Positions 32,063 through 40,384 of a stretch of DNA of 64,000 nt are shown piece after piece. Positions within the stretch are counted from its first letter, which is position 1; each line of letters begins with the position of its first letter. This DNA is from UBA1756 sp045132235 (GTDB taxonomy: Bacteria; Bacteroidota; Bacteroidia; Bacteroidales; WCHB1-69), in contig JBGURX010000019.1 of the NCBI GenBank assembly GCA_045132235.1, forward strand, positions 71,825 through 135,824, read 5' to 3'. The notes below the pieces were generated by a model, which was not told where the DNA came from, made no database searches, and saw only the letters and a program-made list of their open reading frames with translations. The translations under genes were made by a program, and so were the position numbers.

Positions 32063-34540
32063 CTAATAGAATTTAAAATTCCATGTCAAGGAAGGCAGAA
32101 TCGGGAAAAGGCTCATCTGATAGGCCTTGGTCTGCATGTCGAAACTCATCCCTTCCTGATAGTCGGTCTGATAGTCGGTCTGGGTCTCAAAAAAGATAAA
32201 GAAAGGATTTTTCCTGTTGTAAACATTATACACCGAAACATTCAGACTGGTTTCAAAGTGCCTGCGCTTGCAGATGGTCCAGTTGAGCGAGAGATCCAGT
32301 CGATGGTACGGGGGAAGGCGGTAGGCATTGCGGTCGCTGTACTCGGTGACGATGGAGCCGGCAAGGAAATAGTAGCCCACCGGAATCGTCATCGTATTGC
32401 CGGATGCGAACACCCACACTGCCGACACATTCAGCTTGTTGGGCAGAATTTCGTAACAAAGGTTGATGGAGACGTCGTGCCGACGGTCGTACTTGGCATA
32501 GAAGGGCTTGCCGCCATTGAGTTCAGGGAACTTGCGCTGAGTGAAGGACAAAGTATAGCCGATGAAGCCCGTGAAACGCCCCGTGGCCTTCTTCACAAAG
32601 AGTTCCACCCCGTACGACCAGCCCTTGCCGAAGGTGTACATCTGGTCGGCATTTCGCGTAATATCCTGAATATTAATACCATCACAATACTCCACCAGAT
32701 TGTTCATGTGCTTGTAATAGAAGTCGGCATAGCTCTCGAACATGTTGTGGTGGAAGTTCTGATACACGCCCAACGACACTTGATGTCCCACCTGCGGCTT
32801 GACAATCTCGGTGGAGGGCATCCACACGTCGGTGGGCAGCGAGATGGTGGCCAGCGCCACCTGATGCAAATACTGGTAATTCAGCGTGTAGGAGGCCTTG
32901 ATGGAGGTGGACTTCGCCACTTGGAAACGCATGGAGAGACGGGGCTCCACATGGTTGAACTGCTTGATAACCTCACCCGGACGGTATTGGATGGAGTCGC
33001 ACAAAACACCCTGTGCATCAAAAACATAACGGGTAAACGGACCCACAAATTCAAAATGAGTATAGCGCACTCCCAAATTCACCTTCCACCATTTGAAGAT
33101 GTCGAACTCATCGTTGGCATAGAAAGCCAGCTCGTGCGCATAGTAGGGATCCACGTTGGGCAACGTGAGGTCTTGAATGCCAGCATCCACAGAAAACTTG
33201 TTGGGGAAGAAGGTGTGGAAGATGTACTGCATGCCGAACTTGAACTGGTGCTGGGAAGCGTTGGACATGATCTCCTCCTCAGTAAGTTCATATCCCTTCG
33301 GGTAAACATGTCCGTATTTTCTGTGGCTGAAAAAAGTGGGAAGGTAGGTCAGCTCCGTTTTGAAGGAGTAGTCGCGCACGCCGGAGCTCATCTCCATGGT
33401 ATAGATGCTCATGCCCATCAGGGTGGAGAAGTCGTAGTTGGTGAAGTTGAAGGAGGTATTGAGGAAAAGCTGCGGGTTGATGATGTAGTTCCATCGGAGC
33501 GAGGCGGCGCCGTTGCCCCAGCGGAACTGCGCCCGCGTGTCGCCCGACGACGACTTGAAGCCATAGACATCCTTTCCGTAATATCCGCCTAAATAGAGGC
33601 GATGTTTTTCATTGATAATGACGTTGACTTTCGCATTCAGGTCGTAGAAGTAGAACTTGGTGCCTTTCAGCGGGGAGGTCTTTTTGAGAAACGGCTGCAC
33701 GAGGGCGTCGATGTAGGTGCGGCGGCCCGAGATGATGAACGAAGCGCGGTCTTTCTTGATGGGACCCTGTACGGTGAGGCGAGAGAAGATGAGCCCGAGG
33801 CCGCCATCCACCTGATACTGCTTGAGGTTGCCCTCCTTCTGGGCCACATCGAGCACCGAGGCAAGACGGCCGCCGTAGTAGGCCGGCATCCCCGACTTGG
33901 TGATTTCCACATTTTTCACTGCATCGGCGTTGAAGACCGAGAAGAAACCAAACAGGTGGCCGGCATTGTAGATGGTGGTCTCATCCAGCAGGATAAGGTT
34001 CTGGTCGGAACCGCCGCCACGCACGTAAAAGCCGGTGTTGCCCTCGCCACCCGACTGGATGCCCGGCAGCAGCTGCACCGACTTCAGCACATCCACCTCC
34101 CCGAACAGTGCCGGCAGCGCCTTGATGGTCTCGATTTTCATCTCCATCTTTCCCACCTCCGCACTCGTAACATTGTGGTCCACAGCCTTATCGCTTACCA
34201 CAACATTCTCCAGCAACTCTGCATCGGGATGCAATGCCACATTGTGGGTAACATTCTGTTCCACCAGCAGCGTGTCGAGTACATCCTGATAACCCATGTA
34301 CTGGATATAGAAAATGTAGCGTCCCTTGGGGAGCGTGATAGAATAAAAACCCGCCTGATTGGAAAAGGCCGTAAAAGCCTGTGTATTATCTTCTTCCGGC
34401 ATCATCGACACCATGATGCTCTTCACCGACTCGCCGTTCGAGGCGTCAGTCACGAGTCCTGACACCGTAAAGCGCTGTCCCTGTGCGGCAAAGGCAACGC
34501 CGCACAGCAGAAGTACCATAAGATGCCGGAAAAACTTCAT
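32063..34540 (-). CDS. TonB-dependent receptor with N-terminal regulatory domain
   Basis: The 825-residue outer membrane transporter has a signal peptide (cleavage near AFAAQG), a carboxypeptidase-regulatory-like domain (about 24-108, VSGLVTDASNGESVKSIMVS), a plug (about 120-235, GFYVRGGGSDQNLILLDETT, then GHLFGFFSVFNADAVKNVEI) and a 22-strand-type barrel ending LPSLTWNFKFY. This is the SusC-like/FecA-like arrangement of Bacteroidota. The substrate is unknown; no SusD-like lipoprotein is adjacent. The gene 12 bases upstream encodes an LEA14-like lipoprotein, probably co-transcribed. Energy could come from a TonB protein such as the one at 14192. Confidence 0.93.
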   Translation of the reverse strand: MKFFRHLMVLLLCGVAFAAQGQRFTVSGLVTDASNGESVKSIMVSMMPEEDNTQAFTAFSNQAGFYSITLPKGRYIFYIQYMGYQDVLDTLLVEQNVTHNVALHPDAELLENVVVSDKAVDHNVTSAEVGKMEMKIETIKALPALFGEVDVLKSVQLLPGIQSGGEGNTGFYVRGGGSDQNLILLDETTIYNAGHLFGFFSVFNADAVKNVEITKSGMPAYYGGRLASVLDVAQKEGNLKQYQVDGGLGLIFSRLTVQGPIKKDRASFIISGRRTYIDALVQPFLKKTSPLKGTKFYFYDLNAKVNVIINEKHRLYLGGYYGKDVYGFKSSSGDTRAQFRWGNGAASLRWNYIINPQLFLNTSFNFTNYDFSTLMGMSIYTMEMSSGVRDYSFKTELTYLPTFFSHRKYGHVYPKGYELTEEEIMSNASQHQFKFGMQYIFHTFFPNKFSVDAGIQDLTLPNVDPYYAHELAFYANDEFDIFKWWKVNLGVRYTHFEFVGPFTRYVFDAQGVLCDSIQYRPGEVIKQFNHVEPRLSMRFQVAKSTSIKASYTLNYQYLHQVALATISLPTDVWMPSTEIVKPQVGHQVSLGVYQNFHHNMFESYADFYYKHMNNLVEYCDGINIQDITRNADQMYTFGKGWSYGVELFVKKATGRFTGFIGYTLSFTQRKFPELNGGKPFYAKYDRRHDVSINLCYEILPNKLNVSAVWVFASGNTMTIPVGYYFLAGSIVTEYSDRNAYRLPPYHRLDLSLNWTICKRRHFETSLNVSVYNVYNRKNPFFIFFETQTDYQTDYQEGMSFDMQTKAYQMSLFPILPSLTWNFKFY

Positions 34541-34552
34541 CGCACTATCACA

Positions 34553-35146
34553 TTAATTGTCACGCACGGTAAAATAAGGTCCTTTGACAATCTCGCCGTG
34601 CACACGGATATAAGGACGGATCTTGACCGCAAAGGGGGTGTTGCCATTACCCACCTTGGAGATGTCGCCGATGATGTTCACCATCTTTTCGCCCGACTGC
34701 ACCGGATGCTTGACATCCACCAAGTCCTTCAAATCCAGCCGGAAAGAAACAGGGATTATCGTGCTCCCTCCCTTCGCGGGCACCACAATGTTGCTTTTGT
34801 TCATGCTCACCCCGTCACCCACTTTTTCATTCGCATAATATAATATATAGTCAAATCCGGCAATCTCCGCTTCTCTGCGGCCCGGATTGGTGGCTTTCAA
34901 TTCAATATTAAAATTAATAGTAAAATCTTTATTGACAATAGCTTTCGTACATTTTGCCACAGTGCCCAAATCAAGAGCGCTGTAATCAAAGCCCTTCTTC
35001 ATGAAGTCGATGCCCGCCCACGAAATGCCTGTCAGCCGATGAAACGAATAATCACAGTTGACCATGTTGTACATTTTCGCCATGCTACAGCTCTGGCTGA
35101 ACATCAACAGAATGCCGGTGAAAAGGATGGGGATGATTTTTTTCAT
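34553..35146 (-). CDS. LEA type 2-like lipoprotein
   Basis: The 197-residue protein has lipobox SQSC (C20) and a mature domain resembling LEA14/WHy: FTINFNIELKATNPGRREAEIAGFDYILY, then VPAKGGSTIIPVSFRLDLKDLVDV and PYIRVHGEIVKGPYFTVRDN. Such Ig-like domains bind or brace other envelope proteins; no specific partner is known. It lies 12 bases before the TonB receptor gene, so they are likely one transcript. No TAnnTTTG box is seen upstream. A terminator-like hairpin at 35164-35203 separates it from the DUF3078 gene, so some read-through may be needed. Confidence 0.75.
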   Translation of the reverse strand: MKKIIPILFTGILLMFSQSCSMAKMYNMVNCDYSFHRLTGISWAGIDFMKKGFDYSALDLGTVAKCTKAIVNKDFTINFNIELKATNPGRREAEIAGFDYILYYANEKVGDGVSMNKSNIVVPAKGGSTIIPVSFRLDLKDLVDVKHPVQSGEKMVNIIGDISKVGNGNTPFAVKIRPYIRVHGEIVKGPYFTVRDN

Positions 35147-35163
35147 ATCAATTCATAATAATA

Positions 35164-35203
35164 AAAAGGGAGGAGATGTCCCAAAGTCACGTCTCCTCCT
35201 TTT
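35164..35203 (-). terminator. Terminator-like hairpin between the DUF3078 and LEA-like genes
   Basis: The stem GAGGAGA/TCTCCTC is extended by AAAAGG/CCTTTT with one bulge. On the minus strand it is followed by TTTTTATTATTATG. It probably ends the ppdK transcript, fully or in part. Confidence 0.65.
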
Positions 35204-35218
35204 CCAGTGTCAATAACT

Positions 35219-36289
35219 TTAGAAGCTGTACCCGACACCCACGCCGAGCACCTCCTTAAACTGGACTCTCGGTCCGGTATTGCCTTTTTTGTCGGTGATC
35301 ATCACCTGATCGTAGTACTTCAAAGAGGTCATCAAACTCACATTCAACACTTTCAGGAACTTGTAGGAAATCGAGAAATCCCAGTCCACATCGAAATTGC
35401 CGAACGGTTGTGCCACTTTTCTGCTATGGTACGGAGTAAACAGCACCAAACTGGAAAGCACCGTCAAATTCTTGTAGGTATAGTTGACCTGCGCCTTGAA
35501 GGTCATACCGAACTCAGCCTTGTATGCCTTGCCAGTTGTCGTATCAATACCATACGAATGTCTCAAGGAATTGACCGTGTAGTCCATCACATTTTTGTTT
35601 TTGATGCTGGGAGCCGTGCAAATGGTGATACGTCCGGCAACCGGGGACAAGTAGAATGAGAGGAACGGCTTCGGCTTCCAGTCGATACCCACAGAAAAGT
35701 CAGCATAACCAGGAGTCATCCAATTGGAGATATACTTGGGACACTCCTGCTCTCCTTTGTCGAATTTCGCATAATCCATACCTCTGGCGAACTGCGACTT
35801 GAAAGAGGCCATAGCGGTGACGAACCATGTTTTCTGGAACTCGAAACCATACTTGGTGCTGAAGTCGATTTTGTCGCTCGACTTTCTCCAGTTGGTTTTC
35901 CCCAGCACCTCATCGGCTTCGTTTTTCACCTCTCTTGCGCCCATGGTGTACATCATGCCGATTTCCGTGATCAGATGAGCCTCCCATGAATGCAGGCCCT
36001 TGCTGTAGGCGAGGTTCAAGTTGGCGAACAGCACGCTATTTGCATTGTCCTGACCACCAGCTGCCCAGTTGACGAAAGAGGTTTGCGTGACATTCAGACC
36101 CACGACACCAGTCAGTTTCCAATATTTCTGCCAATCGGTCAACTCAGGCTCCGGCGCTACGGTGTCGGCAACGGCTTCCACTGCATCAGCAGCCTCAGCA
36201 GGCGTGGCAGGCGGTTCAGGATTGTCCTGCGCCTTCACGAACTGAAAGCTAAAAATGCTAATCAAAACAAAGAATAAAAGTTTTTTCAT
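35219..36289 (-). CDS. DUF3078 outer membrane protein
   Basis: The 356-residue protein starts at the ATG before KKLLFFVLISIFSFQF; the upstream in-frame extension runs through the neighbouring gene's sequence and was rejected. A signal peptide ends at VKAQ, followed by an alanine/glutamate-rich linker (PPATPAEAADAVEAVADT), then the DUF3078 signature YWKLTGVVGLNVTQTSFVNW-AGG and a beta-barrel body ending LGVGVGYSF. Members are widespread in Bacteroidota and uncharacterised. It lies 11 bases after the arginase-like gene and is followed by a terminator-like hairpin, so it is the third gene of the ppdK transcript. Confidence 0.85.
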   Translation of the reverse strand: MKKLLFFVLISIFSFQFVKAQDNPEPPATPAEAADAVEAVADTVAPEPELTDWQKYWKLTGVVGLNVTQTSFVNWAAGGQDNANSVLFANLNLAYSKGLHSWEAHLITEIGMMYTMGAREVKNEADEVLGKTNWRKSSDKIDFSTKYGFEFQKTWFVTAMASFKSQFARGMDYAKFDKGEQECPKYISNWMTPGYADFSVGIDWKPKPFLSFYLSPVAGRITICTAPSIKNKNVMDYTVNSLRHSYGIDTTTGKAYKAEFGMTFKAQVNYTYKNLTVLSSLVLFTPYHSRKVAQPFGNFDVDWDFSISYKFLKVLNVSLMTSLKYYDQVMITDKKGNTGPRVQFKEVLGVGVGYSF

Positions 36290-36300
36290 ATTGATTGATT

Positions 36301-37473
36301 TTAATGATTGAATTTGTTGTAAGCTTTCCACCAACGGTCCGGAATACGGTCGTTGCAGGCGGTATGGTAGTCGTTGAGCGAACAGGGCAGGTAGTAGGTC
36401 TGCTGCGTCATCCTTTCCACATTGATGACCGGCACGGTCACCCACCAGCGGCCGCTCTTCTTGCTGCAATAAAACACCATCTCCTCGGCTGCATTGGAGA
36501 CCGTGACACTGTATTTCGTGTAACTGTTTTTATCCTTGAAATCCAAATCGCAGCAACGATTCAAGAATCCTTCCACGAAATACCAGATTACATGCGACAG
36601 CAGCTGGGCGGTCTGCCCGTTGTAATCGAGCAGCGGGTCGTATTCGTAGATGCCGAAAGAAGAGAGCTTGTCGCTCAAGCCAGCGTACATCGCCACTTGG
36701 CAGATCTCCTCGCCATAGAAGCCGTTGGCCGAGCTGTTGGGGTTGCCCGGCGCATCGGGATGGCGGATGGCCGACACGTCCAGCGAAAGCATCTCGGCAT
36801 TGCGCACAATCGGCTCCACCTCCGACACGTCCTGACGGAGCATGCCCACACGGTAGGTCTCGAAATAGAGTTTCTCCATCAGGGAGATGACTTCGGGACT
36901 GTTCATGTAGGTCTGATAGCCGATGTTGGAGTAATTGAGAAGGAAGTTGGGCTGTTGGAGGATGATCTTGTTGAGATAGGCATTCGACTTCATCGGCTGC
37001 TCCTCACCGCCGAGGTCGAAACAGGCGTCCACCGACACAATGCTGATGACGCGCTGCAGCATCTCGTAAGCCTTGTAGTTGGCGAAGGCGAGGTCGTTGC
37101 TGCCGCCCAGCACGATGGGAATGACATTCTCGTTGATGAGGGTGGCGAGAAGCTCCGTCAGCACATCGTAGGTGTCTTCCACGGTCTCCCCTGCCTTCAG
37201 ATCGCCGAGGTCGATGATGGAGACCGGCTTGTTCCAGCAGTAGAGAGCGTACAGCGAGCGGCGGATCTCGTTCGGGGCGAGATGGCAGCCGTCGTTGTTG
37301 AAGGCGTTGCGCGACTCGGGTACGCCGACAAGGGCGAACTGGCGTCCCTCCAACACAGGCTCCCCTTCCTGCCAGATGTCGATATAGCGGTAAAGAAGAT
37401 GCGGGTCGCCGGCATCCCCTACGGGAGCCAGCGACGCGGCATCAACAGGTGTGAGGTACGACTGCAGTTCCAT
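36301..37473 (-). CDS. Arginase/formimidoylglutamase-fold protein with substituted metal ligands
   Basis: The 390-residue protein has the ureohydrolase alpha/beta fold: FALVGVPESRNAFNNDG, VIPIVLGGSNDLAFANYKA, ISIVSVDACFDLGG and MLSLDVSAIRHPDAPG align with the four family blocks. In true enzymes these read GGDHS, DAHxD and SxDxD; here GGSND, DACFD and SLDVS replace several ligands of the binuclear manganese centre. It is probably not an active arginase or formimidoylglutamase, or uses a different chemistry. Database names such as formimidoylglutamase would be misleading. ATG 37473 lies eight bases after the ppdK stop; earlier starts overlap ppdK. It is co-transcribed with ppdK and the DUF3078 gene. 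Confidence 0.75.
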   Translation of the reverse strand: MELQSYLTPVDAASLAPVGDAGDPHLLYRYIDIWQEGEPVLEGRQFALVGVPESRNAFNNDGCHLAPNEIRRSLYALYCWNKPVSIIDLGDLKAGETVEDTYDVLTELLATLINENVIPIVLGGSNDLAFANYKAYEMLQRVISIVSVDACFDLGGEEQPMKSNAYLNKIILQQPNFLLNYSNIGYQTYMNSPEVISLMEKLYFETYRVGMLRQDVSEVEPIVRNAEMLSLDVSAIRHPDAPGNPNSSANGFYGEEICQVAMYAGLSDKLSSFGIYEYDPLLDYNGQTAQLLSHVIWYFVEGFLNRCCDLDFKDKNSYTKYSVTVSNAAEEMVFYCSKKSGRWWVTVPVINVERMTQQTYYLPCSLNDYHTACNDRIPDRWWKAYNKFNH

Positions 37474-37481
37474 CGCCCCTC

Positions 37482-40235
37482 TTATTTCTGGTTGCAGTTG
37501 CAGCAGCACTGACCTTCAGCGCGGTGACGCTTGATAGCGGACTGCGCAGCGGCCAAACGTGCCACCGGTACGCGGAACGGGCTGCAGGACACATAGGTCA
37601 TGCCCGTCTTGTAGAAGAACTCGACGGAAGCCGGGTCGCCACCGTGCTCGCCGCAAACACCGACCTTGAGTTTCGGGTTCACGAAGCGGCCACGCTGCAC
37701 GCCAGCCTGCACCAGCTGACCGACGCCCACCTGATCCAGAGTCTTGAACGGGTCGGCGGGGATGATCTTCTGGTCGATATAGGTGTGGATGATCTCGTTC
37801 ACGTCGTCGCGTGAGAAACCGAGGGTCATCTGCGTCAAGTCGTTGGTACCGAAGGAGAAGAACTGAGCCACTTCGGCGATTTCGTCGGCCATCAAAGTGG
37901 CACGCGGAATCTCAATCATCGTACCGTAGAGGTAGTTGATCTTCACACCGAACTTGGCTTCCACTTCAGCCTGAACGCGGTCGGCAATCTCTTTCTGATG
38001 ACGGAGTTCCTTCACATCGATGGTGAGGGGCACCATGATTTCGAGGCGGGGATCCATACCCTCCTTCATCAATTCAGCGGTAGCCTCGAAGAGGGCGCGG
38101 AACTGAGTCTCGGAGATTTCAGGATAGACGATGCCGAGGCGCACGCCACGGAGACCCATCATCGGGTTCATCTCGTGCAGACCGTCGATTCTCTTCTTGA
38201 TTTCCTCGAAGGTAAGACCATACTGGCCGGCGGCTTCACGCTGCTTGTCCTCGGTCTGCGGTACGAATTCGTGGAGCGGCGGGTCCATGAGGCGGAAGGT
38301 GAGCGGCTTGCCGTCCATCACCTTGAGGGTTCCCTTGGCAGCCTCCTTGATGTAAGGCTCCAGCTCGTTCAGAGCGGCCACGCGCTCGTCCTTCGTATTG
38401 GCGAGGATCATCTTGCGGAGTTTCTCCAACGGTTTCTCGCTGTTCTTGCCGTAGAACATGTGCTCGATACGGAACAGACCGATACCTTCAGCGCCGAAGT
38501 TGACGGCGTTCTGGGCATCTTCCGGAGTATCAGCATTCGTGCGGACACCCATCTCGCGGTATTTGTCCACGAGGGCCATGAACTCTTGGAAGCGCGGGTT
38601 CTCGGTGGAGTCTATCATCTTGACGGATTCACCATACACATAACCCTTGGCGCCGTTGAGGGCGAGGGTATCGCCTTCTTTGTACACCTTGCCGTCGATG
38701 GTGACGGTGCGTTTCTCCATGTCGATCTTGATGGCGTCGCATCCCACGATGCAGCACTTGCCCCATCCACGGGCGACGAGGGCGGCGTGAGAGGTCATAC
38801 CACCGCGGGCGGTCAGAATACCGTCGGCGGCACGCATACCTTCCACATCCTCCGGGTTGGTCTCCTCACGGACGAGGATGTTTTTGATTTTCTTGGAAGT
38901 GTAATCTTTGGAAACTTCGCTGTCGAGGGCGATGACACCGACGGCGCCGCCAGGACCTGCGGGAAGACCCTTGGCGATGACGGTGTGCTTCTTCTCGTCG
39001 GCAGCCTCAAGGATGGGGTGCAACAGCTCGTCCATCTGGGCGGGAGCGAGGCGCATCACCACCTCGTCGTCCTTGATAAGACCTTCGTGAAGCATATCCA
39101 GAGCCATGTTCAGAGCAGCGATACCGGTACGTTTACCGACGCGGCACTGCAGCATGAAAAGCTGGCCTTCCTGAATGGTGAACTCGATGTCGAGCATATC
39201 GTGGTAGTTCTTCTCAAGGATGTCGCGGATTTCGCAGAGTTCCTTGTAAGTGTCGGGCATCAGCTCCTGCATGGAGTGCATGTGCTTGTTCTGCTCGTTC
39301 TTGGTGTCGTCGTTGAGCGGGTTGGGGGTACGAATACCGGCCACCACGTCTTCGCCCTGTGCGTTGATCAGCCATTCGCCATAGAACTGGTTCTCGCCGG
39401 TGGCGGGGTTACGGGTGAAGGCAACGCCCGTAGCGGAGCTCTCGCCCATGTTGCCGAACACCATGGCCTGCACGTTCACTGCGGTGCCCCAGTCATCCGG
39501 AATACCTTCGATGCGACGGTAAGAGATGGCTTTCTGACCGTTCCAGCTCTTGAACACAGCCTTGATACCGCCTTCCATCTGCAGTTTGGCGTCATCCGGG
39601 AACTCGGTGCCGAGTTTCTCCTTGATGGTTTTCTTGAAAGCGGTGGCAAGCTCGAGAAGCTCTTCAGCCTTGATGTCGGTGTCGCTCTTGTAGCCTTTTT
39701 TCTCCTTATATTCATCCAGCATGTCATCCAAAATCTTGCGGATGCCCTTGCCTTCGACGGGAGCGATGCCCTCGGCTTTCTCCATGACGACGTCGGCGTA
39801 CATCATGATGAGACGGCGGTAGGAGTCATACACGAAACGCTCGTTGCCGGTCTTCTTGATGAGGCCGGGGATGGTTTTGGAGCTCAGACCGATGTTGAGG
39901 ACGGTGTCCATCATACCCGGCATAGAGGTGCGGGCGCCGGAGCGGCAGGAGACCAGCAGCGGGTTCTCGGGATCGTCGTATTTTCTGCCCATGATTTTCT
40001 CCACATTCTCCATAGCCTTCCAAACGTCGGACATGAGGGTGTCGGGAAGCTGGCAGTTGTTCGCATAATATGCGGTGCAGCATTCGGTAGTGATGGTCAA
40101 GCCGGCAGGAACAGGAAGTCCCAACAAACACATTTCAGCGAGGTTGGCGCCCTTGCCACCCAGCAGATTCTTCATGTCGGCTTTGCCTTCAGCAGTTTTT
40201 CCGCCAAAGGTGTAAACATACTTTACATTACTCAT
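37482..40235 (-). CDS. ppdK: Pyruvate, phosphate dikinase
   Basis: The 917-residue enzyme interconverts pyruvate, ATP and phosphate with phosphoenolpyruvate, AMP and pyrophosphate. Domains run in order: ATP-grasp (about 1-340, GGKGANLAEM, SCRSGARTSMPGMMDTVLN), the phosphohistidine swivel (LTARGGMTSHAALVARGWG) and the PEP/pyruvate TIM barrel ending with catalytic cysteine in GVCGEHGGDP. ATG 40235 is the family start (MSNVKYVYTFGG). The C-terminus extends past the usual end with AEGQCCCNCNQK, an odd cysteine cluster. A -7 box lies at 40293-40300. A second protein with the same ATP-grasp and swivel domains is at 51689. Confidence 0.96.
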   Translation of the reverse strand: MSNVKYVYTFGGKTAEGKADMKNLLGGKGANLAEMCLLGLPVPAGLTITTECCTAYYANNCQLPDTLMSDVWKAMENVEKIMGRKYDDPENPLLVSCRSGARTSMPGMMDTVLNIGLSSKTIPGLIKKTGNERFVYDSYRRLIMMYADVVMEKAEGIAPVEGKGIRKILDDMLDEYKEKKGYKSDTDIKAEELLELATAFKKTIKEKLGTEFPDDAKLQMEGGIKAVFKSWNGQKAISYRRIEGIPDDWGTAVNVQAMVFGNMGESSATGVAFTRNPATGENQFYGEWLINAQGEDVVAGIRTPNPLNDDTKNEQNKHMHSMQELMPDTYKELCEIRDILEKNYHDMLDIEFTIQEGQLFMLQCRVGKRTGIAALNMALDMLHEGLIKDDEVVMRLAPAQMDELLHPILEAADEKKHTVIAKGLPAGPGGAVGVIALDSEVSKDYTSKKIKNILVREETNPEDVEGMRAADGILTARGGMTSHAALVARGWGKCCIVGCDAIKIDMEKRTVTIDGKVYKEGDTLALNGAKGYVYGESVKMIDSTENPRFQEFMALVDKYREMGVRTNADTPEDAQNAVNFGAEGIGLFRIEHMFYGKNSEKPLEKLRKMILANTKDERVAALNELEPYIKEAAKGTLKVMDGKPLTFRLMDPPLHEFVPQTEDKQREAAGQYGLTFEEIKKRIDGLHEMNPMMGLRGVRLGIVYPEISETQFRALFEATAELMKEGMDPRLEIMVPLTIDVKELRHQKEIADRVQAEVEAKFGVKINYLYGTMIEIPRATLMADEIAEVAQFFSFGTNDLTQMTLGFSRDDVNEIIHTYIDQKIIPADPFKTLDQVGVGQLVQAGVQRGRFVNPKLKVGVCGEHGGDPASVEFFYKTGMTYVSCSPFRVPVARLAAAQSAIKRHRAEGQCCCNCNQK

Positions 40236-40292
40236 TTTCAGTGATTTAAAGTTAATAAATAAAGGAAAAATTTCATTCTTAAAAAACGAGTG

Positions 40293-40300
40293 CAAAAGTA
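40293..40300 (-). promoter_or_regulatory. TACTTTTG -7 box of ppdK, minus strand
   Basis: This TAnnTTTG box on the minus strand lies 58 bases before the ppdK ATG. It is divergent from the box at 40359 in the 149-base gap. Confidence 0.65.
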
Positions 40301-40358
40301 CGGAAAAAAATCTGTAAATAGTATTTAAAATCTACAAAAATTAATCACAATTTTGTTG

Positions 40359-40366
40359 TAATTTTG
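40359..40366 (+). promoter_or_regulatory. TAATTTTG -7 box
   Basis: This TAnnTTTG box lies 19 bases before the M64 peptidase ATG at 40385. It excludes the longer frame start at 40364. Confidence 0.65.
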
Positions 40367-40384
40367 CAGCTAAATTTTTACGAA

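Noticed and set aside
32258..34462. Long plus-strand frames opposite the TonB receptor
   Set aside because: They are shadows of a clear outer membrane receptor gene; composition is His/Val/Gly-rich and without domains.
36301..37473. Naming the arginase-fold gene hutG as partner of hutH
   Set aside because: The metal-ligand motifs are substituted and the gene is in a different transcript with ppdK.
37998..40244. 748-residue open frame antisense to ppdK
   Set aside because: ppdK on the other strand is unmistakable; the antisense frame has no signal, domain or promoter and arises from GC-rich codon bias.
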